Below, one piece after another: positions 19,540 through 27,888 of a DNA stretch of 37,990 nucleotides (positions are counted from its first letter, which is position 1; every line of letters starts with the position of its first letter). The translations under genes were made by a program, and so were the position numbers. The DNA comes from Photorhabdus heterorhabditis (GTDB lineage Bacteria > Pseudomonadota > Gammaproteobacteria > Enterobacterales > Enterobacteriaceae): NCBI RefSeq assembly GCF_018448905.1, contig NZ_RCWA01000041.1, forward strand, positions 1-37,990. The letters run 5' to 3'. The notes beneath the pieces were generated by a model. It saw only the letters and a program-made list of their open reading frames with translations. It was not told the DNA's origin and searched no databases.

Positions 19540-21291
19540 ATGAAGAAAATTCTGATCGCCAACCGTGGTGAAATTGCAGTCCGTATCATCCGTGCCTGCC
19601 GAGATTATGGCTTACAATCCATTGCCGTTTATGCGGATTCAGATATCAATGCACAACACGTACAGTTGGCTGATGAAGCTTATGGTCTGGGGGGAAACAG
19701 CCCCGCAGAGACTTATCTTAATATTTCCCAACTACTGGATATCGCTAAACGTTCAGGTGCCAACATGGTACATCCGGGGTATGGATTTTTGTCCGAACGG
19801 GCAGAATTTGCCCGCGCCGTCATTGACGCCGGGTTAATCTGGATTGGTCCTGAACCAGAGACAATCGATATTCTTGGTGACAAGGTAAAAGCGCGTAAAA
19901 TCGCCCAACGTGTAGGTGCACCACTGGTTTCAGGTACAGAAGAACCGGTAGAAAATGCAGAGGAAGCCCTGACGTTTGCTGAAAAATATGGTCTGCCAAT
20001 CGCAATCAAAGCGGCATATGGCGGTGGTGGACGGGGCATGAAAGTGGCATGGCGTCTGGATGAAGTGACCGAACTCTACAATTCAGCTGTTCGTGAAGCA
20101 ACCGTTGCCTTTGGACGTGGGGAATGTTTCATTGAACAGTTTCTGGATAAGCCTCGTCATATTGAAGCTCAAGTTCTGGCTGATAAGCACGGCAATGTCG
20201 TCATACTTGGCACACGTGATTGTTCACTACAACGACGCAATCAAAAACTGGTGGAAGAAGCACCGGCCCCATTTCTGACTGATAATCAGCGCCAACGTAT
20301 CCACCAGGCAGCCCGGGATATTTGTGCTGAAGCCCATTACACCGGAGCGGGTACGGTAGAGTTTCTGCTCAGTGCTGATGGGACCATTTCCTTTCTAGAA
20401 GTCAATACTCGCTTGCAAGTTGAGCACCCTATCACCGAAGAAACAACGGGTATCGACATTGTAATCGAGCAATTTCGGATTGCCGAAGGTAAGCCTTTAT
20501 CATTAACAACAACACCAATTCCTTCAGGACACTCTTTCGAATTTCGTATTAACGCAGAGGATGCAGGTAAAGGATTTTTGCCCACACCAGGAACAGTGAC
20601 TCTATTTTCTCCACCTTCTGGTCCTGGAATAAGATTGGATTCTGGTGTTGTAACGAATTCCGTGATCCCAAGTACCTTTGATTCCCTGATGGCTAAGTTG
20701 ATCGTCACCGGAAAAACTCGCCAACAAGCCATTGCCCGGGCGCGACGCGCATTACAGGAATTCAACATTGAAGGCGTCGCCTCAGTACTACCTTTTCATC
20801 AAGCCGTCATGCAGCATCCCGATTTTATTTCTGATGATACATTCAAGGTCCATACACGTTGGATCGAAACTGACTTTATCAACCAAGTAAAAATATCTCC
20901 GCGTCAGGAAAATCATCATCAAGAAAAAGTAACCCGTACTTTTATCGAAATTGATGGCCGTCGTCATCAATTGGGGCTATCTACCGAATTATTGAAAGGA
21001 CTTTCATTGTCCAATCCTGAACAGAATTCGATGACTAAAAACGCCAATAGCGCCACTGAAGAAACAATCACCACACCTAATCAGGTACCCGCTCCAATAT
21101 CCGGCATTTTACAATCTTGGTATGTACAGGAAGGTGATGAAATTAAACAAGGTGACGTCATTGCGGTGATGGAAGCAATGAAGATGGAAACACAACTGAC
21201 CGCACATCGTTCTGGGGAAATTCATATCCATGTAAAAGAAGGATCTTATCAACAGGCAGGAAGTACGTTGGCAAGTATTAATGAGGATTAA
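19540..21291 (+). CDS. Biotin carboxylase fused to biotin carboxyl carrier domain
   Basis: A 583-residue two-domain protein. Residues 1 to about 445 are an AccC-like ATP-grasp biotin carboxylase (start [21 protein letters not shown] loop [11 protein letters not shown] at 158-168; [16 protein letters not shown]). The last 75 residues are a biotinyl domain with VMEAMKMET, and Lys548 is the biotinylation site. E. coli keeps AccC and AccB separate, so this is not the housekeeping pair. Urea carboxylase is built as biotin carboxylase, KipI/KipA-type carboxyltransferase and biotin carrier. The pxpBC neighbour could be the carboxyltransferase half, making this a biotin-dependent version of the system. 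The ATG at 19540 has an AAGGAT site; the ATG at 19519, inside pxpBC, has none. Confidence 0.9.
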   Translation: MKKILIANRGEIAVRIIRACRDYGLQSIAVYADSDINAQHVQLADEAYGLGGNSPAETYLNISQLLDIAKRSGANMVHPGYGFLSERAEFARAVIDAGLIWIGPEPETIDILGDKVKARKIAQRVGAPLVSGTEEPVENAEEALTFAEKYGLPIAIKAAYGGGGRGMKVAWRLDEVTELYNSAVREATVAFGRGECFIEQFLDKPRHIEAQVLADKHGNVVILGTRDCSLQRRNQKLVEEAPAPFLTDNQRQRIHQAARDICAEAHYTGAGTVEFLLSADGTISFLEVNTRLQVEHPITEETTGIDIVIEQFRIAEGKPLSLTTTPIPSGHSFEFRINAEDAGKGFLPTPGTVTLFSPPSGPGIRLDSGVVTNSVIPSTFDSLMAKLIVTGKTRQQAIARARRALQEFNIEGVASVLPFHQAVMQHPDFISDDTFKVHTRWIETDFINQVKISPRQENHHQEKVTRTFIEIDGRRHQLGLSTELLKGLSLSNPEQNSMTKNANSATEETITTPNQVPAPISGILQSWYVQEGDEIKQGDVIAVMEAMKMETQLTAHRSGEIHIHVKEGSYQQAGSTLASINED

Positions 21292-21418
21292 ATTTGAGAA
21301 TATGAAATAAAATTGAGATTAACAAAACAAAAGTATTGACCTTAATTTAACCTGAGATTTGCTTAAGAAGGGAACTAAGTGCCTGAGTCAGCGATACCCG
21401 TATGTTAACCTTGAAGCA

Positions 21419-21449
21419 AAGAGCGCTCATTCCTCTATGCGCTTTTTTT
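21419..21449 (+). terminator. Terminator downstream of the pxp operon
   Basis: An 8-bp stem (AAGAGCGC with GCGCTTTT, one G-T pair) has a 12-base loop and runs into seven T. It lies about 130 bp past the carboxylase stop and is the first good terminator of the operon. Confidence 0.7.
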
Positions 21450-21550
21450 CGTTACGCAAGGCTGAAACCCAAGGGATCGCTTTTAGTGATTCAACCAAAA
21501 TTGCCGTTTGTTACAACTGTGATAATTAAGATATAAGGTTAATTAGAAAG

Positions 21551-21988
21551 TCAGCGGAATCAAAGAAAGTTAAGATCACGGCGCTAGCTTTAAATCTTCT
21601 TAATGACATTGGTATCAACTTAATTAATCCTTACGATATAAATTCATGTAAATCTATTTTTACCAATGCACTATTTTTCAGCAAAAGAATTAGGATACAA
21701 TACTATATTTATACCGTCTTTCCTCAAGAGCATAATAATTTCAAAAGTTGACATAAAACATAGTGCAGATTTTTTACAATGGTTCTGTGGTCAAGTACAC
21801 CCTGATTTTATTGTTGCATCAGAGAATATATTATCCGTCTGGCACAGCAGAGAATTTTTTAGTTAACAGGAGTAATTTTAAATTATTTTCAGACCCTGCT
21901 AATCTTTTTAATGTATTCATAACATCAAGTTATTACTTCTATGAGTTAACAGATTTAATATTTAATCAGATTCATATTAAGCCCCCTA
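21551..21988 (+). pseudogene. Decayed gene remnant with apparent frameshifts
   Basis: Three overlapping plus-strand frames can be joined into one protein-like run. The first begins at 21551 (VKITALALNLLNDIGINLIN). It passes near 21675 into the frame of FSAKELGYNTIFIPSFL, and near 21855 into SNFKLFSDPANLFNVF. Both joins fall at runs of T or A, where single-base loss is common. The last part is cut by the ERIC at 21989. I do not recognise the family. A chance set of frames in A+T-rich DNA is a real alternative. Confidence 0.3.
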
Positions 21989-22130
21989 TATACCCAATAA
22001 ATTTCAAGATGGATCGCGACGGCAAGGGAGCGAATCCTCGGGAGCATAGATAACTATGTCATAGAGAACGATGTGACCGGGGTGAGTGAGTACAGCCAAC
22101 AAAGAGGCAACTTGAAAGATAACAGGTATA
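21989..22130 (+). repeat. ERIC element, 142-bp variant
   Basis: A full ERIC with the same 15-bp central duplication as the copy at 14992 (AACTATGT then AACGATGT, 15 bases apart). The two share many private bases in both arms and are clearly sister copies. Confidence 0.92.
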
Positions 22131-22320
22131 AATACAGCATTAAACAAATTGCATAGTAATTTCCTTTTAGACTTAAATCAGTTAATAGTGACCCTAGGAT
22201 TTTTATCAACTAAATTCATTTATTTTTCAGAAAATGACTATAGATTTTTAGACACATCATTCATCATGTCTGATATTAATTGGCTCAAATAATATTTTCA
22301 CGCCAAAAAGGAATCTTAAT

Positions 22321-22796
22321 ATGTATCGCACATTAACTGGCTTTCTATTCGATATAGATGGAACTTTTATTGATTCTACGGAAGCTGTTCAGGAAACAGG
22401 GTTAGATTTTTCTCAAAAATATCACTTAAATTTCAACGATGTCATAGAGTTTGCATATGGTAGAAGAACATCTGAAACCGTTACTCATTTTTTAGGTGAC
22501 TCTCCTTCCCGTTATAGAATATCCAAATTCATAGAAAGAAAAGAAATTGATAACACAGATAATATTACAGCGATTCCAAGAGCAAAGGAATTACTTAACT
22601 GCATTCATTCATCACATTGGGTATCGTTACGTCTGAAAATAAAGAATTAGCGCAAAGGTGCTTATTAACCACAGGATTACCCTGTCCAAAAATAGATAAT
22701 ATTATTCATTTAAAAAATATTAAATCATTCTGTACTCACACAATAATTCAGCATATATTTCCATCTAATTTAATAACATTAACACATAATATTTAA
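22321..22796 (+). pseudogene. HAD phosphatase pseudogene (one-base frameshift, truncated)
   Basis: The start is convincing: AAGGA before an ATG, and motif I as FDIDGTFIDSTEA (residues 9-21), as in HAD sugar phosphatases. The open frame then stops at 22650, but the expected continuation GIVTSENKELAQRCLLTTG lies in another frame starting at 22620. Adding one G to the GGG at 22619-22621 restores it. The restored frame runs to TAA at 22794-22796 and loses family likeness after LPCPK. Motifs III (KP.PDPY) and IV (EDS) are missing. It is therefore both frameshifted and truncated at the C-terminus, and not expected to work. Confidence 0.75.
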
Positions 22797-23279
22797 ACAA
22801 TATCATTGTATAAAAATCTTTTATTAACTTTACAATCACTCATTAAATCAAAAAATCACTTACAAATTAATATTAATTCTTAAAAATACCTTTGTATATA
22901 GATTGACATCACAATTTCAATATTACTCAGCAAGACAACAATATTAAAAATTTGCAATATTCATCAGATACAATAGTATTGCAAATAAAAAAATCTGCTC
23001 TTTATACTCTTTTTTAACTTTCTATGAGGAAATAAATACAGAAGAGTTGATTAAATAAGGGAAAAAGACTAATCATTCTAACTACCTATTTAACAAACGT
23101 TATTATTACAAGCCATTCTTATGAATGAACAGTGAGCACAGGAGCACACAGCGAAACGTACACGTAGTACGTGAAGGTAACTCATATCGCTCTCCACGAT
23201 AAAGAATGGCAAATTAAAAAGCCTAACCGGACGGGCTTAACCATGGTAATAGTAACGAGTAAATAACAAGGAGAGAAGC
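22797..23279. other. A+T-rich spacer upstream of rtcB
   Basis: There are no genes. The first 300 bp are very A+T-rich and look like decayed sequence. The last 170 bp hold the palindromic element at 23112-23210 and a small AAGCC/GGCTT hairpin near 23219-23239. No sigma-54 -24/-12 pair was found, although rtcBA is sigma-54 controlled in E. coli. Confidence 0.5.
23112..23210. repeat. Palindromic intergenic element, about 99 bp
   Basis: Perfect 9-bp inverted ends (GCCATTCTT at 23112-23120, AAGAATGGC at 23202-23210) flank internal pairs (GGAG/CTCC, AGCG/CGCT). The core hairpin CACGTA-G-TACGTG is at 23161-23173. It is not an ERIC. The core GTACACGTAGTACGTGA is, as I recall it, common between genes in Photorhabdus and relatives, so this is probably a small non-autonomous repeat. 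A structured leader of rtcB is the alternative. Confidence 0.6.
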
Positions 23280-24506
23280 GTGAAAACAAATGATTACGAG
23301 TTGATCACTGCACCAAACAGTGTACCAATAAAAATGTGGACTCATGGCGTACCCGTCGAAGCAGAAGCTCGTGAGCAGTTATTAAACACGGCAAAAATGC
23401 CTTTCATATTTAGCCATTTGGCAGTAATGCCTGACGTCCATCTCGGCAAAGGCTCAACTATCGGCAGCGTAATCCCAACACATAGAGCAATTATTCCCGC
23501 AGCCGTGGGGGTAGATATCGGCTGTGGTATGATGGCTGTACGTACCTCATTAAATACCCGTGACTTACCAGACAATCTGTATGCCATCCGCCGAGCGATT
23601 GAAATCGCCGTACCACATGGTCGTACGGTAAACCGCACTGGTCACGATAAAGGTTCCTGGCAGAAACCGCCAGCAACTGTCAACCATCATTGGAATATGT
23701 TACAGCCTGGGTTTAAACGCCTGACCGATAAATACCCGCAGCTCCTGAAAACCAACAATTATCAGCACCTAGGTACGCTAGGTACCGGTAATCACTTTAT
23801 CGAACTGTGTCTGGATGAATCTGATCAAGTATGGGTAATGCTACACAGCGGTTCGCGTGGCATCGGTAATGCCATTGGTCATCTATTTATTACCCTCGCT
23901 CAGCAGGATATGAAACAGCACATCACTAATCTGCCTGATCGTAATTTGGCTTATTTTGAAGAAGGTAGCCGCCACTTTAGGGACTACATGGAGGCGGTCA
24001 GTTGGGCACAAAACTTCGCCCGTCATAATCGTGAAGTCATGATGCAACATACGCTAACAGCACTGGCTACAGTGATTACAAAGCCCTTCACTGCCATGAC
24101 AGAAGCTGTTAACTGCCACCACAATTATGTGCAGCAAGAGCAGCACTTTGGTCAAAACGTGCTGGTAACACGCAAAGGTGCAGTGGCCGCACACAAAGGA
24201 GTGATGGGTATCATTCCTGGTTCAATGGGCGCGAAAAGCTTTATCGTCCGTGGTCTGGGGAATAAAGAGAGTTTCTGTTCATGCAGTCACGGCGCCGGAC
24301 GGGTATTAAGCCGCACGGCAGCAAAAAAGCGTTTCACAATAGAGGATCAGAAACGCGCCACGGCCCACGTGGAATGCCGTAAGGATAGCGACGTAATCGA
24401 CGAAATCCCAATGGCCTACAAAGACATTGAGGCGGTAATGGCGGCTCAGTCTTCACTGGTAGAAATCGTTCACACCCTGCGTCAAGTAGTTTGCGTAAAA
24501 GGATAA
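23280..24506 (+). CDS. rtcB: RNA-splicing ligase RtcB
   Basis: A 408-residue GTP-dependent RNA ligase that joins 2',3'-cyclic phosphate or 3'-phosphate ends to 5'-OH ends, repairing or splicing RNA. Metal and catalytic motifs are present. GVDIGCGM holds the metal Cys82 (Cys78 in E. coli), and GTGNHFIEL, HSGSRGIGN and NCHHNY follow. His337 in CSHGAGR is the residue that takes up GMP. The start is GTG at 23280 with an AAGGAGAG site. In E. coli rtcB is followed by rtcA and faces rtcR. Here neither is seen, and a nucleotidyltransferase follows after 5 bp. The protein is complete and should be active. Confidence 0.96.
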   Translation: MKTNDYELITAPNSVPIKMWTHGVPVEAEAREQLLNTAKMPFIFSHLAVMPDVHLGKGSTIGSVIPTHRAIIPAAVGVDIGCGMMAVRTSLNTRDLPDNLYAIRRAIEIAVPHGRTVNRTGHDKGSWQKPPATVNHHWNMLQPGFKRLTDKYPQLLKTNNYQHLGTLGTGNHFIELCLDESDQVWVMLHSGSRGIGNAIGHLFITLAQQDMKQHITNLPDRNLAYFEEGSRHFRDYMEAVSWAQNFARHNREVMMQHTLTALATVITKPFTAMTEAVNCHHNYVQQEQHFGQNVLVTRKGAVAAHKGVMGIIPGSMGAKSFIVRGLGNKESFCSCSHGAGRVLSRTAAKKRFTIEDQKRATAHVECRKDSDVIDEIPMAYKDIEAVMAAQSSLVEIVHTLRQVVCVKG

Positions 24507-24511
24507 CAAAT

Positions 24512-25321
24512 ATGAAAGAAAAATGCGGCGTCAGTGACACTATGAAACAACACATACGCCAAAAGTTGGCGCAACTTGAAACAGAACAGCAAATACGGAT
24601 ACTTTATGCCTGTGAATCGGGTAGCCGTGGTTGGGGATTTGCTTCAACAAACAGTGACTACGACGTACGTTTTATTTATGTACATGATCCGTCGTGGTAT
24701 TTACGCGTAGACCCACCACGCGATGTGATCGAATTACCGATCAACGACGAACTGGATATCTCTGGCTGGGAACTGCGCAAAACTCTGGGGCTACTGAAAC
24801 GGGCCAACCCAACATTGATGGAATGGACAGATTCACCCGTGGTTTACTGTGAAGACGTGGAATTTATGACGGCGCTACGCGCCCTACTACCAGACTACTT
24901 TTCCAACAACAGAGCGCGATATCACTATCTATCCATGGCGAAAAAAAATTTTCGGGGTCATCTGCAAGGTAAAGAAATACGGCTGAAAAAATACCTCTAT
25001 GTACTGCGCCCCTTGCTGGCTGTTCGTTGGATAGAAGCAGGTAAAGGTGCACCACCAATGCGCTTCGATGCCTTACTAGCCGCAACTGTCGAAAATGCAG
25101 ATCTGATGCGAGAAATACAAACTCTACTTACTATCAAACGCAACGCCAGCGAAACGGATTACGGTCCACGTTTCAAGCATATCCATAACTTCATCTGCCA
25201 CGAGCTGGATAATTCATCGACTCGCTGCAAGATAAAAGATGAAAGATTCCTCTCAGACACCAAATTAGATTTACTTCTGATGCACACAGTATTCAGTAAT
25301 AACACGGGAGGTATATGTTAA
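24512..25321 (+). CDS. Predicted nucleotidyltransferase, COG3541 (YcgL-like)
   Basis: A 269-residue protein of the polymerase-beta-like nucleotidyltransferase fold. The catalytic signature runs from GSRGWGFA (37-44) to SDYDVRFIY, with Asp49 and Asp51 as metal ligands. The helical C-terminal part (KKNFRGHL, KKYLYVLRPLLAVRW) matches the B. subtilis YcgL / COG3541 group, whose substrate is unknown. The ATG at 24512 is 5 bp after the rtcB stop with AAAGGAT upstream. An in-frame start inside rtcB also exists but lacks a ribosome site. Its tight coupling to rtcB suggests a role in RNA end handling, for example adding a nucleotide before or after ligation, but no direct evidence is in the sequence. 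Confidence 0.87.
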   Translation: MKEKCGVSDTMKQHIRQKLAQLETEQQIRILYACESGSRGWGFASTNSDYDVRFIYVHDPSWYLRVDPPRDVIELPINDELDISGWELRKTLGLLKRANPTLMEWTDSPVVYCEDVEFMTALRALLPDYFSNNRARYHYLSMAKKNFRGHLQGKEIRLKKYLYVLRPLLAVRWIEAGKGAPPMRFDALLAATVENADLMREIQTLLTIKRNASETDYGPRFKHIHNFICHELDNSSTRCKIKDERFLSDTKLDLLLMHTVFSNNTGGIC

Positions 25322-25427
25322 AAAACGACTGAAAAAAACGGTAAAGGGGTACAGCATTTCAATGACAAAAGTTGAATGCTTATAAAAAAACAGAAAAATC
25401 ATTTTGTTATGCTATTTTCGACTTGAC

Positions 25428-25456
25428 AGCCAGTAATCTTAAATAAGTTACTGGCT
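25428..25456. terminator. Long palindrome after the rtcB operon
   Basis: A 9-bp stem AGCCAGTAA / TTACTGGCT encloses a further CTTA/TAAG pairing, so almost all of the 29 bases can pair. It lies between the rtcB operon and the converging hipA remnant. No clear T-run follows on either side, so a terminator role is only likely. Confidence 0.45.
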
Positions 25457-25479
25457 AAATTGCCAGATAAAGCCTATCT

Positions 25480-25701
25480 CTATTCACTATTCTCTCCAAT
25501 TTCATATTCACCCAATGGCTCAGCATGAATTTCTGTCACAGAAACCACATCACAGCCTTGATAGAGCTGGATCGCACCAACACAATCGGCACCTATGCAT
25601 GAAAATAAATCAAAAGGTTATTTTATCGGTATATGAAAATGAGACTGAATTCTGCTACGAATTTGCTCATTATCTGGAAGTAGATTATCAAAATAATGAT
25701 A
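25480..25701 (-). pseudogene. hipA toxin gene fragment with in-frame stop
   Basis: The minus strand reads YFDNLLPDNEQIRSRIQSHF, then a TAA at 25620-25618, then PFDLFSCIGADCVGAIQL and AEPLGEYEI up to a stop at 25480. This is the N-terminal part of a HipA-type serine/threonine kinase toxin; E. coli HipA has FFDNLLPDS and QPFDLLSEIG at the same place. The stop is where the E. coli protein has Gln before PFDL, so a CAA to TAA change is likely. Everything before YFDN and the whole kinase domain are missing, and no hipB antitoxin is seen. The plus-strand frame over the same bases is its shadow. Confidence 0.75.
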
Positions 25702-25720
25702 TTATTCTGGTGCATTGGTA

Positions 25721-25744
25721 AAGCACACCTTAGCAGATGTGCTT
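25721..25744 (-). terminator. Hairpin downstream of the O-methyltransferase gene
   Basis: A perfect 7-bp stem (AAGCACA / TGTGCTT) has a 10-base loop and lies 12 bp beyond the methyltransferase stop. The tail is short in T, so strength is uncertain. Confidence 0.45.
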
Positions 25745-25755
25745 TATACTTCAGA

Positions 25756-26424
25756 CTATAATCTGATAGATAATTCAATATCTTTAGCAAAGGGGACAGA
25801 AACATAATTATCACTAATACGAACATAATGGCAATATTCTGGCGCCCAATCTGCATTATCGGCCACGATCAATGTTCCCGTGTGCATACGATCTTCTAAC
25901 ATCATTAAAATAGGGTGATAAAGAGTTTTTGCGCCGTCTAATAGAATAAAATCAATTTTTTCTGGTAAATTTTGCCCTAATGTCTCGATAGCATCTCCCT
26001 CCCGAATTTCAACTAAATGTTCGACACCTGCCTTTTCCATATTTATACGCGCTTGTACCACCTTTTTATGTTCAAACTCGGTACTAATTACCTTTCCACC
26101 ACCATTATCTTTCACGGCTGCGGCCAAATGTAGAGTAGATATTCCAAATGAAGTACCAAATTCAATTACCGATCTGGAATTATTAGCTCGACAAAGTATA
26201 TACAGTAAATTGCCTGTATCCCTTGATATTGACATATAATGTTCTTTAGCTCGAGTATAAAATACTTTATAGTTCTCACCACCCGCTTCTTTCATCAACG
26301 CTTGCTGCTCGGTTTCGGGTAGATAACCCAATGTTTGAAAAAGCCGGGCTTGAGAATTGTCAGATTCGGAGAAAAGTTTTTCTAATATTGTACTCAATGG
26401 ATGAGTGGTTAATGTATTCATCAT
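25756..26424 (-). CDS. SAM-dependent O-methyltransferase (family 3)
   Basis: A 222-residue class I methyltransferase of the catechol/caffeoyl-CoA O-methyltransferase type. The SAM loop is VIEFGTSFGIS (86-96). The acidic end of the second strand is Glu116 in ISTEFEHKK. FILLDGAK carries Asp163, and TLIVADNAD carries the Asp189 usual for metal binding. Family enzymes methylate phenolic or polyketide hydroxyls, and the substrate here is unknown. An AGAGGAAA site precedes the ATG. It is divergent from a TetR gene with 93 bp between and an operator-like palindrome, so it is probably repressed by that regulator until a small molecule appears. The pairing suggests modification of a secondary metabolite or a toxic aromatic. 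Confidence 0.85.
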   Translation of the reverse strand: MMNTLTTHPLSTILEKLFSESDNSQARLFQTLGYLPETEQQALMKEAGGENYKVFYTRAKEHYMSISRDTGNLLYILCRANNSRSVIEFGTSFGISTLHLAAAVKDNGGGKVISTEFEHKKVVQARINMEKAGVEHLVEIREGDAIETLGQNLPEKIDFILLDGAKTLYHPILMMLEDRMHTGTLIVADNADWAPEYCHYVRISDNYVSVPFAKDIELSIRL

Positions 26425-26440
26425 ATTTCCTCTATGTATA

Positions 26441-26459
26441 AATAGTTCCGCTAACTATT
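26441..26459. promoter_or_regulatory. Candidate TetR operator
   Basis: A perfect inverted repeat, AATAGTT-CCGCT-AACTATT, lies between the divergent methyltransferase and TetR genes. It overlaps a possible plus-strand -35 (TTGAGT, 26458-26463). Its size and place fit a shared operator for both genes. Confidence 0.6.
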
Positions 26460-26517
26460 GAGTGATAGAATACGAGTAATTATTCACATTTAATATTCGC
26501 ATATCAGGAAAAGAATT

Positions 26518-27171
26518 ATGCAAAAGAAAAATTTCCCTGTTATTTCAATTAGAAAGGCTCCCAAACAGATACGCTCTATGCATTTAGTTGCGAATATTCT
26601 GGAAGCCGCTACTCGCGTTTTACTCCAAGAAGGAGTCCATTGTTTTACGACAAGTCGAATAGCAGAAAAAGCAGGAGTCAGTATTGGATCGTTATATCAA
26701 TATTTTCCTAATAAACAGGCTATTCTTTTTTCACTGCAAGAAAACGAATGGAAACAAACTCAGCAAGACTTAGCCAATATTCTATTTGATTTCACTATTC
26801 CACCACTGCAACGTCTACGTTTGGCAATAAAAAAATTTTTTCATACCGAATGTGAAGAAGCGGTATTACGCACAGCACTATCTGACGCAGCACCTTTTTT
26901 TCGTGATTCAGATGAAACAACACAGCAAGAAAAAGAGACTATGTTACTTGTTCTAAGATTCATTAATGAAACTATTCCTAATATAGCCGATGAGCATCGA
27001 TATTTTATCTCTAAGTTACTTTTAGAAACGATGTTATCAATAGGAGAACGACTTGCCAGTCATACAAATTCGTTTGAAGAAGTAGACAAATGGGCTGAAG
27101 CTGTAAGTGATATGTTGTGTTATTATATTGAAAACAATATATCTAAGGACTCTAATAATAAATTAAGGTAA
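26518..27171 (+). CDS. TetR/AcrR family transcriptional regulator
   Basis: A 217-residue repressor-type protein. The N-terminal DNA-binding domain has the TetR helix-turn-helix at about 44-63 (TSRIAEKAGVSIGSLYQYF), followed by PNKQAILFSL. The C-terminal half is helical and variable, as expected for ligand binding and dimer contact. An AGGAAAAG stretch lies before the ATG. Its only close partner is the divergent O-methyltransferase, and the palindrome between them is the likely operator, so it should control both itself and the enzyme. The ligand cannot be predicted. Confidence 0.9.
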   Translation: MQKKNFPVISIRKAPKQIRSMHLVANILEAATRVLLQEGVHCFTTSRIAEKAGVSIGSLYQYFPNKQAILFSLQENEWKQTQQDLANILFDFTIPPLQRLRLAIKKFFHTECEEAVLRTALSDAAPFFRDSDETTQQEKETMLLVLRFINETIPNIADEHRYFISKLLLETMLSIGERLASHTNSFEEVDKWAEAVSDMLCYYIENNISKDSNNKLR

Positions 27172-27209
27172 GAATTAATTCCCTAACATTATAAATTAAA
27201 ATATTTAAT

Positions 27210-27800
27210 TTATAACTCATATTTTAGAAAGGAAAAATCCTGCTCATACGCCACACAGACTCTTTTGTATATATTTTTATCCCCTTCACTGTGATAACCT
27301 AATGTCAGATAATAATTTTTACCTTGATATTTTTGAAATATAATCCATTCACCTGTAATAGCTTTACCTTTAATTTTTTTATCATATGCACCAATGGCTA
27401 ACTGATAGGATATATAATTAATAAGATCATCATCAACATACTCTGATTTATTATTATGAAATGCCTTATTTATTGTTTTTCCCATATACTTATCACTACC
27501 CCATTGATTTTTAATGTTTTTAAAAATAAACCTGGCATTAGTAAAATGCGCTTTCATTAATCCTTTTAATGGTTCATAGAGGAATACCCCTTCATCCTTA
27601 ATACACGAGGATTCCATTATTCCTTCAAGAGATTTAACCCTATCTATGATATTAAAAATATTGATGACTCTCCCGTAATATAATTGCATAACTTGAGCAA
27701 TAAACACAGAACTTATTCGTGATAAATCAATATCACAGAACCCTGGTAAACTATTAGCAAAATATAATAATTCATTTCTACCAAGAGAGATTTTCATCAT
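27210..27800 (-). CDS. Unrecognised A+T-rich protein, 196 residues
   Basis: A soluble-looking protein that I cannot assign to a family. It has no signal peptide and no membrane segment. It is rich in Lys, Asn, Ile and Tyr. The C-terminal half has an alternating beta-like pattern (GEWIIFQKYQGKNYYLTLGY) and ends in AYEQDFSFLKYEL. Its start is well supported: AGGTGA stands before paired ATG codons at 27800 and 27797, and an in-frame GTG at 27803 is less likely. It is convergent with the TetR gene, 38 bp apart, and its 5' side faces the nested ERIC and the hsd operon. Its low G+C suggests accessory DNA. A part in defence or toxin biology is only a guess from its place. Confidence 0.6.
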   Translation of the reverse strand: MMKISLGRNELLYFANSLPGFCDIDLSRISSVFIAQVMQLYYGRVINIFNIIDRVKSLEGIMESSCIKDEGVFLYEPLKGLMKAHFTNARFIFKNIKNQWGSDKYMGKTINKAFHNNKSEYVDDDLINYISYQLAIGAYDKKIKGKAITGEWIIFQKYQGKNYYLTLGYHSEGDKNIYKRVCVAYEQDFSFLKYEL

Positions 27801-27888
27801 CACTTCACCTATACTAATTTATCTACTGAAATATCTGTTCCCTGTAGATGTTGTATTCCGTCTCATAAAAAGCTAACTACAATATGCA

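Noticed and set aside
23180-23279. Sigma-54 promoter for rtcB
   Set aside because: A TGGCA occurs at 23207 but no TTGC follows at the required distance, so no -24/-12 pair can be claimed.
25515-25721. 68-codon plus-strand frame
   Set aside because: It is antisense to the hipA remnant, whose minus-strand reading shows real family likeness.
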